Assembly: GCF_021440195.1 (NCBI RefSeq)
Contig: NZ_JAJTSZ010000007.1
Coordinates: 1-64,000, forward strand
Length of the DNA: 64,000 nt
Origin: Dyadobacter sp. CY356
GTDB lineage: Bacteria; Bacteroidota; Bacteroidia; Cytophagales; Spirosomataceae
Direction: 5' to 3'
This document shows positions 9,788 through 18,370 of the stretch, piece by piece (position 1 is the stretch's first letter; every line of letters starts with the position of its first letter). The notes under the pieces are model-generated. The model was given only the letters and a program-made list of their open reading frames with translations. It was not told the DNA's origin and searched no databases. A program made the translations under genes and the position numbers.

Positions 9788-9821
9788 CACTTGCTAATAT
9801 TTATTTCAATATCAGCAAGTG
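9788..9821 (-). terminator. Stem-loop between the two FG-GAP lipoprotein genes
   Basis: A 14-bp stem with one mismatch (CACTTGCTAATATT at 9788-9801 against 9808-9821) and a 6-base loop lies between the stop of copy 2 and the start of copy 1. No T-tract follows on the minus strand, so it could be a weak terminator, an RNA-stability element or a processing site rather than a strong stop. Confidence 0.5.
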
Positions 9822-9845
9822 CCGATACTGTCTAAACTTATTAAT

Positions 9846-12800
9846 TTATTTTTTAGATACAGGTTTAAAAACCTGTACTCTACTATTATTTTTTCCCAAT
9901 ACAATCTGTCCCTGCTTTAATTGCTTCATCGTTCTTACCTGGTCCTCTGCCCAAAATCCTGATTCCGATGGTGATTTTACTTCAAAACCATTTTTAGTAC
10001 CACGAAGTATCAAACCTTTCATGGCGTCATATCTTCCAATTTCCGGCAAAACGTCATAATAATTACCAGAAACAATCAGATCTTTTATTCCGTCATGATC
10101 ATAGTCGGTGGAAACTATACTGCTGATCGGAGAAAACTGAGCCTGTGTGGGAAGCGGGATAAATGTGAATTTAGCTCCTTTCCCGTCATTTCTTAAAATA
10201 GCAGATTCTGCGGTAAAGACCTTTTTTATTATAGCATCATCCAGATCTTTCTTGTCAATAACCTCCTCAATTGTTTTACCAGCATATTGCTCGTACTTTA
10301 CAAATTTCTTTTTCAGAGAAGGCATGGCACGTAAAAGGTCCGGTTTCATAACCATCGGATACAGCGTTCCACTTTCATCCGGACAAGTAATGATTTGTTT
10401 CATAACCCCGTTGTGGTCAAAATCTTTAACATACATTTCAACTGGTGTTTTCTGACTGGCTTTCAAACGAGAATTGAGCCCAAGATTTCCAGCTACAATG
10501 TCCAGGTCGCCATCGTTGTCAATGTCAGAAACCTCAACAGTATTCCACCATCCATTGGTTTTCTCAACTTCATTTTTTACATTTTTGAATATATCCGGCG
10601 ATTGAAGTTCCAATTTATTATGTTGATTTTTAAAAATCATAACTGGCATCCAGTCACCAACCACTATTAGTTCAGGGTAAGCATCTCCATCCATATCTGC
10701 CCATGATGCATCGGTTACCATACCCAATTGTTCAACCTGCGGAATATATCTTTTTGTGTAGTTTTTGAAACTTCCGGTTCCGTCGTTTGTGAGCAGATAG
10801 CTGGCCGGATCAATTCCGTATTGCCCGGATTTTAATCTTGAACCAATAAAAATATCTTCGTCTCCATCCTTATCATAATCACCAATTGCAATACAAGATG
10901 CATTAATTTTCAGCGAGGGTAATCCAACACTTTTTGTAAAACCGCCTTTCCCGTCATTAAGATATAATTTGGGAAGTAATACCGCATCATCATCTTTGAA
11001 TTCATTACTTCCTGAAACAACCAGCAAATCCAGATCTTTATCATTGTCTGCATCAAAAAATACAGCATCGGTAGCCTCTAATTCCGTTTCCTCTTCCAAT
11101 ATCTTAGGGGTTTGCTCTGTAAAGTTTCCGTCTTTTTTCTGGATAAAAAGTTTTCCACCCTGACCAATTGCACCGCCAATATATACATCGTCTAAACCAT
11201 CCTTGTTTATGTCGCCAACTGCTAACGCCGGACCAAACCGAGAGTACATCTGTTTGATAAGAGGATTTTGATTATAATCAACATAATCCGCTTCCTTGTG
11301 TGTGAACTCAATTCCACTTTCAGGAATTTCGACAATCCTGGCCTTTCCCTTCTCGCTTTCGGGTTTCCATGGGATCATTGCGTCTTTCTGGTTGATCGTG
11401 TACATGGAATCAGCAGCTATATTTTTCATAACAGATTCCTTATCATTTGGCCACAATATCGTCACAGAGTCAATTTTAGCATTTTTACCCAGACCAAATA
11501 CCAGGCGTAAATCAACAGAAGATTCAAAACCTCTGTTCGGCATTTGCTGAAGCATTTGCGTTCTTTCTTTTTGGTGCACATAAACCTTGGCTCCAATGGC
11601 ATCAAGATTCCCTTGTTCGCCCCTTAACTTAAATTTGACATAATGAAAATCTTTGCGCTCATTGGATTTATTTTTATACATAAACAACTGGCTGTTTACA
11701 TTATTGACCACCAGGTCCAGATCACCATCGTTATCCAAATCACCATAAGCAGAACCATTTGAGAAAGAGGGCGTTGCAAGTCCCCATTCTTCGGCTTTAT
11801 TGGCAAATGATAAATTCCCATTGTTTTTAAAGGCATAATTAGCAAGTGGTTCTGACGGCATTTTGTCGAGGAACATTTTATAATCAAATGTTCTAGTTCT
11901 GCTGACTTCTGCGATATTGGAAGGGTCGGCTAGAAAAGATACGAAATCCTGATTTGTGAGATCTTTATTGATAGAATTCGCAACATATATATCCTTTTCA
12001 CCATCAGAATCCATATCAAATATCAGTGCCCCCCAACTCCAGTCTGTTGCATGTGTCCCTGTAAATCTGGCAATTTCACTAAACCAGGTTTTTCCATCAG
12101 GCGCTCCCGACTGGTTTAGTTGTAAAGTATTTTGCATATACTGGTAATGAAAATCCCTGGAGACTTTCAATTCCTGTAAATCATATCCTTCGAAAGTAGA
12201 CGTCAGTTTAAGTCTCCTATCCGTTGCTGGTAACATATCCGTGACATATATATCCAGCTTCCCGTCATTATTTATATCCGCAATGTCGGCTCCCATGGAA
12301 GACAAACTTGTGTGCTGCATGGCCGACTTGATAGATTCTGTGAATGTTCCGTCGTGGTTGTTGATGTAGAGATAGTCGTGTTCATAAAAATCGTTGGAAA
12401 TGTACATATCCAACCAATTGTCATTATTAACATCACCAATGGTGATACCCAAACCGAAACCGATCAAGCTGCCATATATCCCGGCCGCTTCGCTGATATC
12501 CGTAAAGTGTGCTCCATCATTCCTAAATAATTTGTGACCACCTTCTTTATCGCGCTGGCTGCGTAAATTAGCATAACCCAAACGACCAACCGGCGTAAAA
12601 CTGTTATTAAGCAAGAACATATCCAGGTCTCCATCCCGGTCAAAATCAAAAAACGCCGCGTGTGTAGAGTAGCCCTGGTCATTCAGCCCATATTCTTCTG
12701 CCTTTTCGACAAAGGTTCCGTTTCCTTTATTAATAAACAATTCGTTTCCTCTTTCTTCGGACCTACCCGCATTACAAACATATAAATCCAGCAATCCATC

Positions 12801-13202
12801 TCCGTTAACATCAGCAAAAGTAGCCCCCGTGCTCCATGATTTCGTTCCGGCTACGCCTGCTTTGTCTGTGATATCCTCAAATTTGAAGTTGCCTTTATTT
12901 AAGAAAAGCTTATTTGTCCCCTGGTTAGCGATCAGGTATATATCCGGCAGATTATCATTGTTAATATCACCAATTGCCACACCGCCTCCATTGTAAAAGT
13001 TGCGGTAATTGAAAATGTTAAATTCGTCCGTATTTGTAATTGTATTCTCAAAAGAAATCCCTGTTTCCTGCGCAGTCATTTCCTGAAACAAATAATTCTT
13101 TTTGTTTTCCTTCTTAGAACAACTAAAAGAAATTAAAACAAATACAACCCAGATTACTTGTTTGTAAGAGTATTTGATCATAAGTCGGCATCCTGTATTC
13201 AT
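9846..13202 (-). CDS. Giant FG-GAP/VCBS repeat lipoprotein with ASPIC/UnbV domain (copy 2)
   Basis: This 1118-residue paralogue of the next gene downstream has the same order of parts: lipoprotein signal, an array of Asp-rich loops (DINNDNLPDIYL, DVNGDGLLDLYV, DFDRDGDLDMFL), a central ASPIC/UnbV segment (AIGAKVYVHQ, RGFESS, ILWPND), then a second array (DINKDGLDDVYI, DIDNDGDLDIVA). Two starts are possible. ATG 13202 gives the longer form, and ATG 13181 gives a tidier lipoprotein signal (MIKYSYKQVIWVVFVLISFSC). A TAAATTTG box at 13232-13225 leaves a more usual leader for the second. The gene follows SusD across a strong hairpin. It is probably a surface lipoprotein co-inherited with the SusC/D system; the exact role is unknown. 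Confidence 0.9.
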   Translation of the reverse strand: MNTGCRLMIKYSYKQVIWVVFVLISFSCSKKENKKNYLFQEMTAQETGISFENTITNTDEFNIFNYRNFYNGGGVAIGDINNDNLPDIYLIANQGTNKLFLNKGNFKFEDITDKAGVAGTKSWSTGATFADVNGDGLLDLYVCNAGRSEERGNELFINKGNGTFVEKAEEYGLNDQGYSTHAAFFDFDRDGDLDMFLLNNSFTPVGRLGYANLRSQRDKEGGHKLFRNDGAHFTDISEAAGIYGSLIGFGLGITIGDVNNDNWLDMYISNDFYEHDYLYINNHDGTFTESIKSAMQHTSLSSMGADIADINNDGKLDIYVTDMLPATDRRLKLTSTFEGYDLQELKVSRDFHYQYMQNTLQLNQSGAPDGKTWFSEIARFTGTHATDWSWGALIFDMDSDGEKDIYVANSINKDLTNQDFVSFLADPSNIAEVSRTRTFDYKMFLDKMPSEPLANYAFKNNGNLSFANKAEEWGLATPSFSNGSAYGDLDNDGDLDLVVNNVNSQLFMYKNKSNERKDFHYVKFKLRGEQGNLDAIGAKVYVHQKERTQMLQQMPNRGFESSVDLRLVFGLGKNAKIDSVTILWPNDKESVMKNIAADSMYTINQKDAMIPWKPESEKGKARIVEIPESGIEFTHKEADYVDYNQNPLIKQMYSRFGPALAVGDINKDGLDDVYIGGAIGQGGKLFIQKKDGNFTEQTPKILEEETELEATDAVFFDADNDKDLDLLVVSGSNEFKDDDAVLLPKLYLNDGKGGFTKSVGLPSLKINASCIAIGDYDKDGDEDIFIGSRLKSGQYGIDPASYLLTNDGTGSFKNYTKRYIPQVEQLGMVTDASWADMDGDAYPELIVVGDWMPVMIFKNQHNKLELQSPDIFKNVKNEVEKTNGWWNTVEVSDIDNDGDLDIVAGNLGLNSRLKASQKTPVEMYVKDFDHNGVMKQIITCPDESGTLYPMVMKPDLLRAMPSLKKKFVKYEQYAGKTIEEVIDKKDLDDAIIKKVFTAESAILRNDGKGAKFTFIPLPTQAQFSPISSIVSTDYDHDGIKDLIVSGNYYDVLPEIGRYDAMKGLILRGTKNGFEVKSPSESGFWAEDQVRTMKQLKQGQIVLGKNNSRVQVFKPVSKK

Positions 13203-13224
13203 GAGTTCGGCACATAAAGTACCA

Positions 13225-13232
13225 CAAATTTA
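13225..13232 (-). promoter_or_regulatory. Candidate Bacteroidota -7 box for FG-GAP copy 2
   Basis: Read on the minus strand the sequence is TAAATTTG, an exact match to the TAnnTTTG -7 consensus. It lies just after the SusD terminator hairpin and just before the lipoprotein start. No TTG at the usual -33 spacing is visible, so the call rests on one box. Confidence 0.35.
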
Positions 13233-13234
13233 AA

Positions 13235-13275
13235 TTAAAACAGGAGCAAGCTTAATAAGCTCGCTCCTGTTTTAA
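13235..13275 (-). terminator. Terminator after susD-like gene
   Basis: A 13-bp perfect outer stem (TTAAAACAGGAGC at 13235-13247 with 13263-13275) extends inwards with AAGCT/AGCT pairing. On the minus strand the hairpin is followed by T-rich sequence. It closes the SusC/SusD transcript or partly insulates it from the two lipoprotein genes behind it. Confidence 0.8.
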
Positions 13276-13310
13276 TTACTTTCAGACTTTTATCAAAGTG
13301 ATTCTGAAAA

Positions 13311-14780
13311 TTAGTATCCTGGATTTTGTTTCAAATTCGGATTTAAAGAAAGCTGCGTTGCAGGAATCGGGAAGATATTCCGGAAAGCAGGTGAAGCAGG
13401 CTTAAACTGCCAGGCTTTATTAAACTGCCCAAAACGTATCAAATCCTGACGTCTAACATATTCCCAGGCCATTTCCCAACCTCTTTCAGCAAGCATATCG
13501 TCCAGAGTCAGTTTTGTTACCGGTGGGGCACTTGCACGTGCTCTCACGATATTTACGTCTGCAATGGCTGCCGCCGTATTTCCCAAACGAAGATTTGCTT
13601 CTGCCCGTATCAGATACGTTTCTCCAAGACGGAAAAGGACAAAATCGTTATCCTGATCATTGGAAGCACCATTTCGTTGGATCTCATATTTCTGGCTTCT
13701 TGCTCCTGCTAAACGTGCAACCGGACCAGCAGGCATTTCAAAGGCTGGTATTTCCGGTGTGAAAATAAATGGTTTCCCGTCGTCAGTAAGTGCTTTTCCA
13801 TCAGAAGAATACTGCTGTCCAACAATCCACATTTTCTTTCTTCCATCTGCTTCGGCAAAAGAGTTATAAAATTCCGTAGCTGTACAGTATCCGTTCCAGG
13901 GTGCCTGAGGTGTATTGTAAGTCAACTGACTCAGATAGTGCAACGTCCTCATGTTCATGTTAAAACCACCTCTCTTTGAGGCGTCAAATGGAACTGCAAA
14001 AATATTCTCCTTTGAAGATTGATTTTGCGTAGAAAAGTTGCTGAAAAAATCGGCTGATAATACGTATTTTCCAGATGCAATAACAGTATCACATTGAACC
14101 TTTGCATCTGCCCATCTTGGTGTTCCGGTATAAACTTCTGAATTCAGATAAAGTTTGGCAAGGATCATGTTTGCAACATATTTGTTCACACGCCCATAAT
14201 ATGCACCGCCGGCAGTTGCGCTGAGGTTGGGATAAGATTCTTTAATCTCTTTCTCGATCCACGCAGCTGTTTCAGCTCCAGTTTTTTGCGTCTGAGCATC
14301 GCCACCCACTTTTTCGGCAATAATGATATTTCTGAAATGGTCTAGCAGAATATAGTGATAGTAAGCTCTTAAAACGCGTAACTCAGCCAATGTTGCAGGT
14401 TCGGTGATATTACCTAACTGCTGATTAATGGAAGTGATACTATTGTAACACCAGGTCCACATACCATTAAACTTATCATCATCCCCGGTAGTAGTCCAGT
14501 TGTGTTCCTTCAGACGTTTCCATGCATCACCATCTTTCCAGTCACCTCCGCGGGTTGGAATTACCTGTTCGTCAGTAACCGTGTTTAATTCAGCATAACG
14601 TCCAAAATAATCACCCAAAGAACTATAAAGAGGCCCAAGCAAAGCCGCTTGCTGTGCAGCAGTGGAACCAAACTGGTCTGTTGGAATTACGTCGTATGTA
14701 GTCTCTGTAAGGTCAGTACAAGATTGGCCGGCGAGTAATAGCGCAGAGCCAAATAAAATATGCTTAAAGTTAATTTTCAT
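13311..14780 (-). CDS. RagB/SusD family nutrient-binding lipoprotein
   Basis: This 489-residue SusD-type lipoprotein has a signal ending in LLLAGQSC (Cys 21). The N-terminal helical TPR-like part carries YSSLGDYFG, and the conserved C-terminal RagB motifs are present (LFRLGETYLIRAEANLRLG, DMLAERGWEMAWEYVRRQDLIRFG, and the closing IFPIPATQLSLNPNLKQNPGY). Length and order are normal for the family. SusD proteins cap the SusC barrel and capture glycan or peptide ligands at the cell surface. It lies 81 bases downstream of the susC-like gene, as expected. No glycoside hydrolase is encoded nearby, so the ligand type is open. Confidence 0.95.
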   Translation of the reverse strand: MKINFKHILFGSALLLAGQSCTDLTETTYDVIPTDQFGSTAAQQAALLGPLYSSLGDYFGRYAELNTVTDEQVIPTRGGDWKDGDAWKRLKEHNWTTTGDDDKFNGMWTWCYNSITSINQQLGNITEPATLAELRVLRAYYHYILLDHFRNIIIAEKVGGDAQTQKTGAETAAWIEKEIKESYPNLSATAGGAYYGRVNKYVANMILAKLYLNSEVYTGTPRWADAKVQCDTVIASGKYVLSADFFSNFSTQNQSSKENIFAVPFDASKRGGFNMNMRTLHYLSQLTYNTPQAPWNGYCTATEFYNSFAEADGRKKMWIVGQQYSSDGKALTDDGKPFIFTPEIPAFEMPAGPVARLAGARSQKYEIQRNGASNDQDNDFVLFRLGETYLIRAEANLRLGNTAAAIADVNIVRARASAPPVTKLTLDDMLAERGWEMAWEYVRRQDLIRFGQFNKAWQFKPASPAFRNIFPIPATQLSLNPNLKQNPGY

Positions 14781-14861
14781 TTCAATGTGTATTTATTGGT
14801 CAGAAAAAATCTTGATAAGATAAACTGTATCAAAACCAATTTATTTTTCAAAGTTTGTTAA

Positions 14862-17800
14862 TTAAAACGTCAGGTTAACACCCAATTGGAAAGAACGTGT
14901 TTTTGGATAAATACCTGTTGCATCCAAACCAAGACTGTTTGGTGCAGAAGTACTGTTATTCAAATCTCCTTTAACTTCCAATTCAGGATCAACACCTCTA
15001 TATTTTGTGATTATAAACAAGTTATTTCCACCAAGATAAATTCTAGCGTTAGTTAGATACTTATTTTCCAAAGAAATATTGTATCCAATCTGCCAGTTGT
15101 CCAAACGAACATAAGTACCATTTTCTAACCAGTAGCTTGATAAAGCATTTGTACTGAAATTAGCTGGCAACTCACTCACACTTTTCAACATGTTTGTTTC
15201 AAGAATCGAACCTGGGATTGAAAGGTTTGATCGTAAGTTGTTTAGGATTTTATTACCAAAAACACCTCTTAACTGAAAACTCATGTCAAACTTATGGAAA
15301 CGGAAACTGTTTACCCAGGCGCCGGTCATGTATGGCTGAGGATTGTCCTTAAATCCAACTTGCGCATCGGCCGGGTTTGTTACAGGAGCTCCGCCATCTT
15401 TTCCCTGAAGTAACATTTGCCCTTTATCGTCAAATCCAACAAAATGACCTACGTTATTGAAAGAACCAAGTGGCAAGCCAGGAGTTAAGATAGATGCATA
15501 AACGTTTGAAAGTCCACGTCCACCAAATGCATTAAAACGAACGATACCAGAATCGAAGTCATTACTTTTAAGACTGATAATTGAGTTTTTGATGTATGAC
15601 CCAACAAGACGGCTGGTCCAGTTAAAATTATCTTTTTCAATTACTGCTCCTCCAAAAGATAGCTCAATACCTTTATTACGCATTGAACCAACGTTTGCCC
15701 AGATAAAGTTTGTGAAATACTTAACACCATCCGCAGGTACGGAGTATTTGTAAAGCATGTCCTGTGTTTTCTTGTTAAACACGTCAATAGATCCGGTAAA
15801 ACGTCCTTTTACGAATTGGAAATCCAAACCAAGGTTTACCTGCTGAACTACTTCCCATTTCAGGTTAGGGTTTGTATTCTGAGTAATAGCATAACCTGGA
15901 AGGAAGTTATTGATACTACCGTCATAGTAGGAAGTAGTCGGGCCATAAAGCTGTAAAGACTGATAAGGTACCAAACCTTCTGAATTACCAGTTTTACCCC
16001 AGCTCGCACGTAATTTCAAATAATTAAATGCATTTGATTTTGGAAAAAATGATTCATCAGAAATTGTCCATCCACCGGCAACCGAAGGGAATAGACCCCA
16101 TTTGTTGTTTGCACCGAATTTAGAACTACCATCGTAACGCAATGTACCTGTAAGATTATATTTCTCATTAACATTTAAAGTACCGCGTCCGAAGAATGAA
16201 GCAAGCGTTGTTTTATTTTTGTAAGAGCTAACGTAAGAAGTACTAGGCAAAATCAACGATCCTGCACCAAGTCCCAGGTTATTATATCCAAGACCAGAAG
16301 CAACAAACTGAGTATTGTTTGCACCAAAACCATCATTGATAATATTCTGGTACGAATAACCTGCCAACAATGAAAAATTACTTCCTTTATCACCAAATCC
16401 TTTTACGTAGTTAGCAGTAAGTTCAAGTAATTTATCATTCACCGTCGCAAGTGCTCTTGAAGCCAAACCGTTATTAATCTGGAAAGCTTTAACCGATCTG
16501 TCTCTCGACTGACTGTTCACTTCCTGATCGTTTTTGATTGCTCCGTTTACGCCTACTGTGAAACCACTGAACAATTCATATTTCATGTTTACACCACCAA
16601 CCAACACATTTTTCTCGCGTTTGAAAATTTCATTTTCCTGCATCGCCACCGGATTATTCAAATCGAAAGCACCAGGGATTTCGTAGTTTGTTCCATCTGC
16701 ATTTTTCACAGGCAATGTTGGAAGGAACAAGGTAGCATTGGCAAGAATCCCACCATCAGTCAAATCAGAATTAGTATTGGTATAAGAAAGGCTGTATTGG
16801 ATATTTAAACGGTTATCCATAGCTTTCTGATCCAGGTTAATTCTTCCTGTCATACGGTCGAAGCCTGTATTTTTAATTATACCATTACGGTTGGTATAGT
16901 TGATAGATCCGCGATAAGAGAATGTTGGAGATCCACCAGAGATAGCAAGGTCGTGGCTGTTCGTAACTCCTTTTCTTGAAATCTGATCCCACCAATCTGT
17001 ATTGTAATTATTTCCCTGAGCATCTTTTGGGAAACGTTGCGAATCAGCAAGTGATGACTCTCCTTTTATCCGTGTTACTTCGGCAATATAACCTGGTCCG
17101 TCAAGTAATTTCAGGTTATTCGAAATTACATCCACACCTACATAGTTATTGAATGTCACCGTAGCTCTACCTGATTTACCACGTTTTGTGGTAATAATAA
17201 TAACACCGTTTGCAGCACGGGAGCCATAAATAGCAGAAGCAGAAGCATCTTTCAAAACATCCATTGATTCGATGTCCGTTGGAGAGATTGTAGCTATCGG
17301 CACACCAATAATACCATCAACTACGTATAACGGATCGCTACCACCAGCCAAAGATGTGTAACCTCTTAACCGAACTGTCGGACTTGTATTTGGATCACCA
17401 TTTGGTTGTGTAATTGTCAAACCGGCAACACGACCCTGAATAGCCTGAAGAGGGTTAGGATTGATCCCTGAGTTGAAGTCTTTTGAAGTCACAGACTGAA
17501 CTGACCCTGTTACATCTTTTCTTTTCGCAGTACCATAACCTACAACAACCACTTCTTCAAGTGCTTTTACGTCATCACTCAACACCACGTCAATTTTAGA
17601 CTGATTTCCAATGACAACTTCCTTGCTGGTAAAACCAATAAAACTAAATACCAGGGTACCATTTTTATCTGCCGAAATGGTATAATTACCATCCATATCC
17701 GAATTTGCTCCCTTGGTTGTTCCCTTTACGGTAATGGATACACCAGGTAAACCGGCACCCTTCAAATCTGTTACTTTTCCAGTGACAGGTACCTCTTGCG

Positions 17801-17939
17801 CATGTGTAGTACCGACAAAAGCCAGTAACATAATAAGTAAGCTTATTTGACAGCACTTATGAGACAATATTGCCCCCTGCGAATAAAATGCTTTAAAACG
17901 ACCAGATAAGATCTGATCACAATAGGAAAATTTCATCAT
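14862..17939 (-). CDS. SusC/RagA family TonB-linked outer-membrane protein
   Basis: This 1025-residue TonB-dependent transporter of the SusC class has a signal ending near THAQ (residue 48). A CarboxypepD_reg-like domain occupies 51-122 (TGKVTDLKGAGLPGVSITVK). The SusC signature VVVGYGTAKRKDVTGSV marks the start of the plug near residue 130, and the second signature VLKDASASAIYGSRAANG lies near 228-245. A 22-strand barrel follows, ending in GVNLTF. It forms the import channel with the SusD-like lipoprotein downstream. The start MMKFSYCDQ gives an extended but usual N-terminus. There is no anti-sigma/ECF pair or hybrid sensor adjacent, so its regulation is not visible. Confidence 0.95.
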   Translation of the reverse strand: MMKFSYCDQILSGRFKAFYSQGAILSHKCCQISLLIMLLAFVGTTHAQEVPVTGKVTDLKGAGLPGVSITVKGTTKGANSDMDGNYTISADKNGTLVFSFIGFTSKEVVIGNQSKIDVVLSDDVKALEEVVVVGYGTAKRKDVTGSVQSVTSKDFNSGINPNPLQAIQGRVAGLTITQPNGDPNTSPTVRLRGYTSLAGGSDPLYVVDGIIGVPIATISPTDIESMDVLKDASASAIYGSRAANGVIIITTKRGKSGRATVTFNNYVGVDVISNNLKLLDGPGYIAEVTRIKGESSLADSQRFPKDAQGNNYNTDWWDQISRKGVTNSHDLAISGGSPTFSYRGSINYTNRNGIIKNTGFDRMTGRINLDQKAMDNRLNIQYSLSYTNTNSDLTDGGILANATLFLPTLPVKNADGTNYEIPGAFDLNNPVAMQENEIFKREKNVLVGGVNMKYELFSGFTVGVNGAIKNDQEVNSQSRDRSVKAFQINNGLASRALATVNDKLLELTANYVKGFGDKGSNFSLLAGYSYQNIINDGFGANNTQFVASGLGYNNLGLGAGSLILPSTSYVSSYKNKTTLASFFGRGTLNVNEKYNLTGTLRYDGSSKFGANNKWGLFPSVAGGWTISDESFFPKSNAFNYLKLRASWGKTGNSEGLVPYQSLQLYGPTTSYYDGSINNFLPGYAITQNTNPNLKWEVVQQVNLGLDFQFVKGRFTGSIDVFNKKTQDMLYKYSVPADGVKYFTNFIWANVGSMRNKGIELSFGGAVIEKDNFNWTSRLVGSYIKNSIISLKSNDFDSGIVRFNAFGGRGLSNVYASILTPGLPLGSFNNVGHFVGFDDKGQMLLQGKDGGAPVTNPADAQVGFKDNPQPYMTGAWVNSFRFHKFDMSFQLRGVFGNKILNNLRSNLSIPGSILETNMLKSVSELPANFSTNALSSYWLENGTYVRLDNWQIGYNISLENKYLTNARIYLGGNNLFIITKYRGVDPELEVKGDLNNSTSAPNSLGLDATGIYPKTRSFQLGVNLTF

Positions 17940-18370
17940 AGATAGGTTAATTAATTATTGTTTTCGCCAAAATTCACACTACCTGTCATAATATTAATTT
18001 TACTTAAAATAATGAAATATGCTCCAAATCGACATATTTGTACCTAATTTTAGAACAAATAGGAATATTAGACAAACAGTTATCGAAATTAATATAAATA
18101 GTTGAGATATTACAAATATATAATCAACAGATTTTTCTATTAATTGTAATTTAATTTAAAACGGTTACTAAATATACCAAAAGTTACTTTATGGTTAGTG
18201 CCTGAAAGTCATCACAATGGGCGTCTGTCTTGCAACAAAAGTCCAGCTTTCACCAGAAATAATTTTATATTTAAAATATTACTCCTCAAACCTTTCTATA
18301 AAAATTTCATGATTACATCAGTGGTTGTTCGTAACTTTGGAGCAGTTATTTTCAGTACCCTTTTTAGTTT
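17940..18370. other. Divergent intergenic region, 431 bases
   Basis: This AT-rich spacer separates the susC-like gene (leftward) from the FAD/Fe-S dehydrogenase (rightward). It holds a good -7 box for the dehydrogenase at 18332-18339 and a TATATTTG on the minus strand at 18120-18113 that lacks a -33 partner. I see no coding sequence or RNA gene in it. Confidence 0.6.
18332..18339 (+). promoter_or_regulatory. Candidate -7 box for the FAD/Fe-S dehydrogenase
   Basis: TAACTTTG matches the Bacteroidota TAnnTTTG -7 consensus exactly. It would place the transcript start near 18346, leaving a leader of about 25 bases before the ATG at 18371. A TTG at correct -33 spacing is not evident. Confidence 0.45.

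Noticed and set aside
6425-13202. Regularly spaced Asp-rich DNA segments that look like repeats or a CRISPR-like array
   Set aside because: They are in frame and encode FG-GAP calcium-binding loops; the nucleotide copies differ and there are no uniform spacers.
18113-18120. TATATTTG on the minus strand as promoter of the susC-like gene
   Set aside because: There is no TTG at any acceptable -33 spacing, and the sequence is common by chance in such AT-rich DNA.
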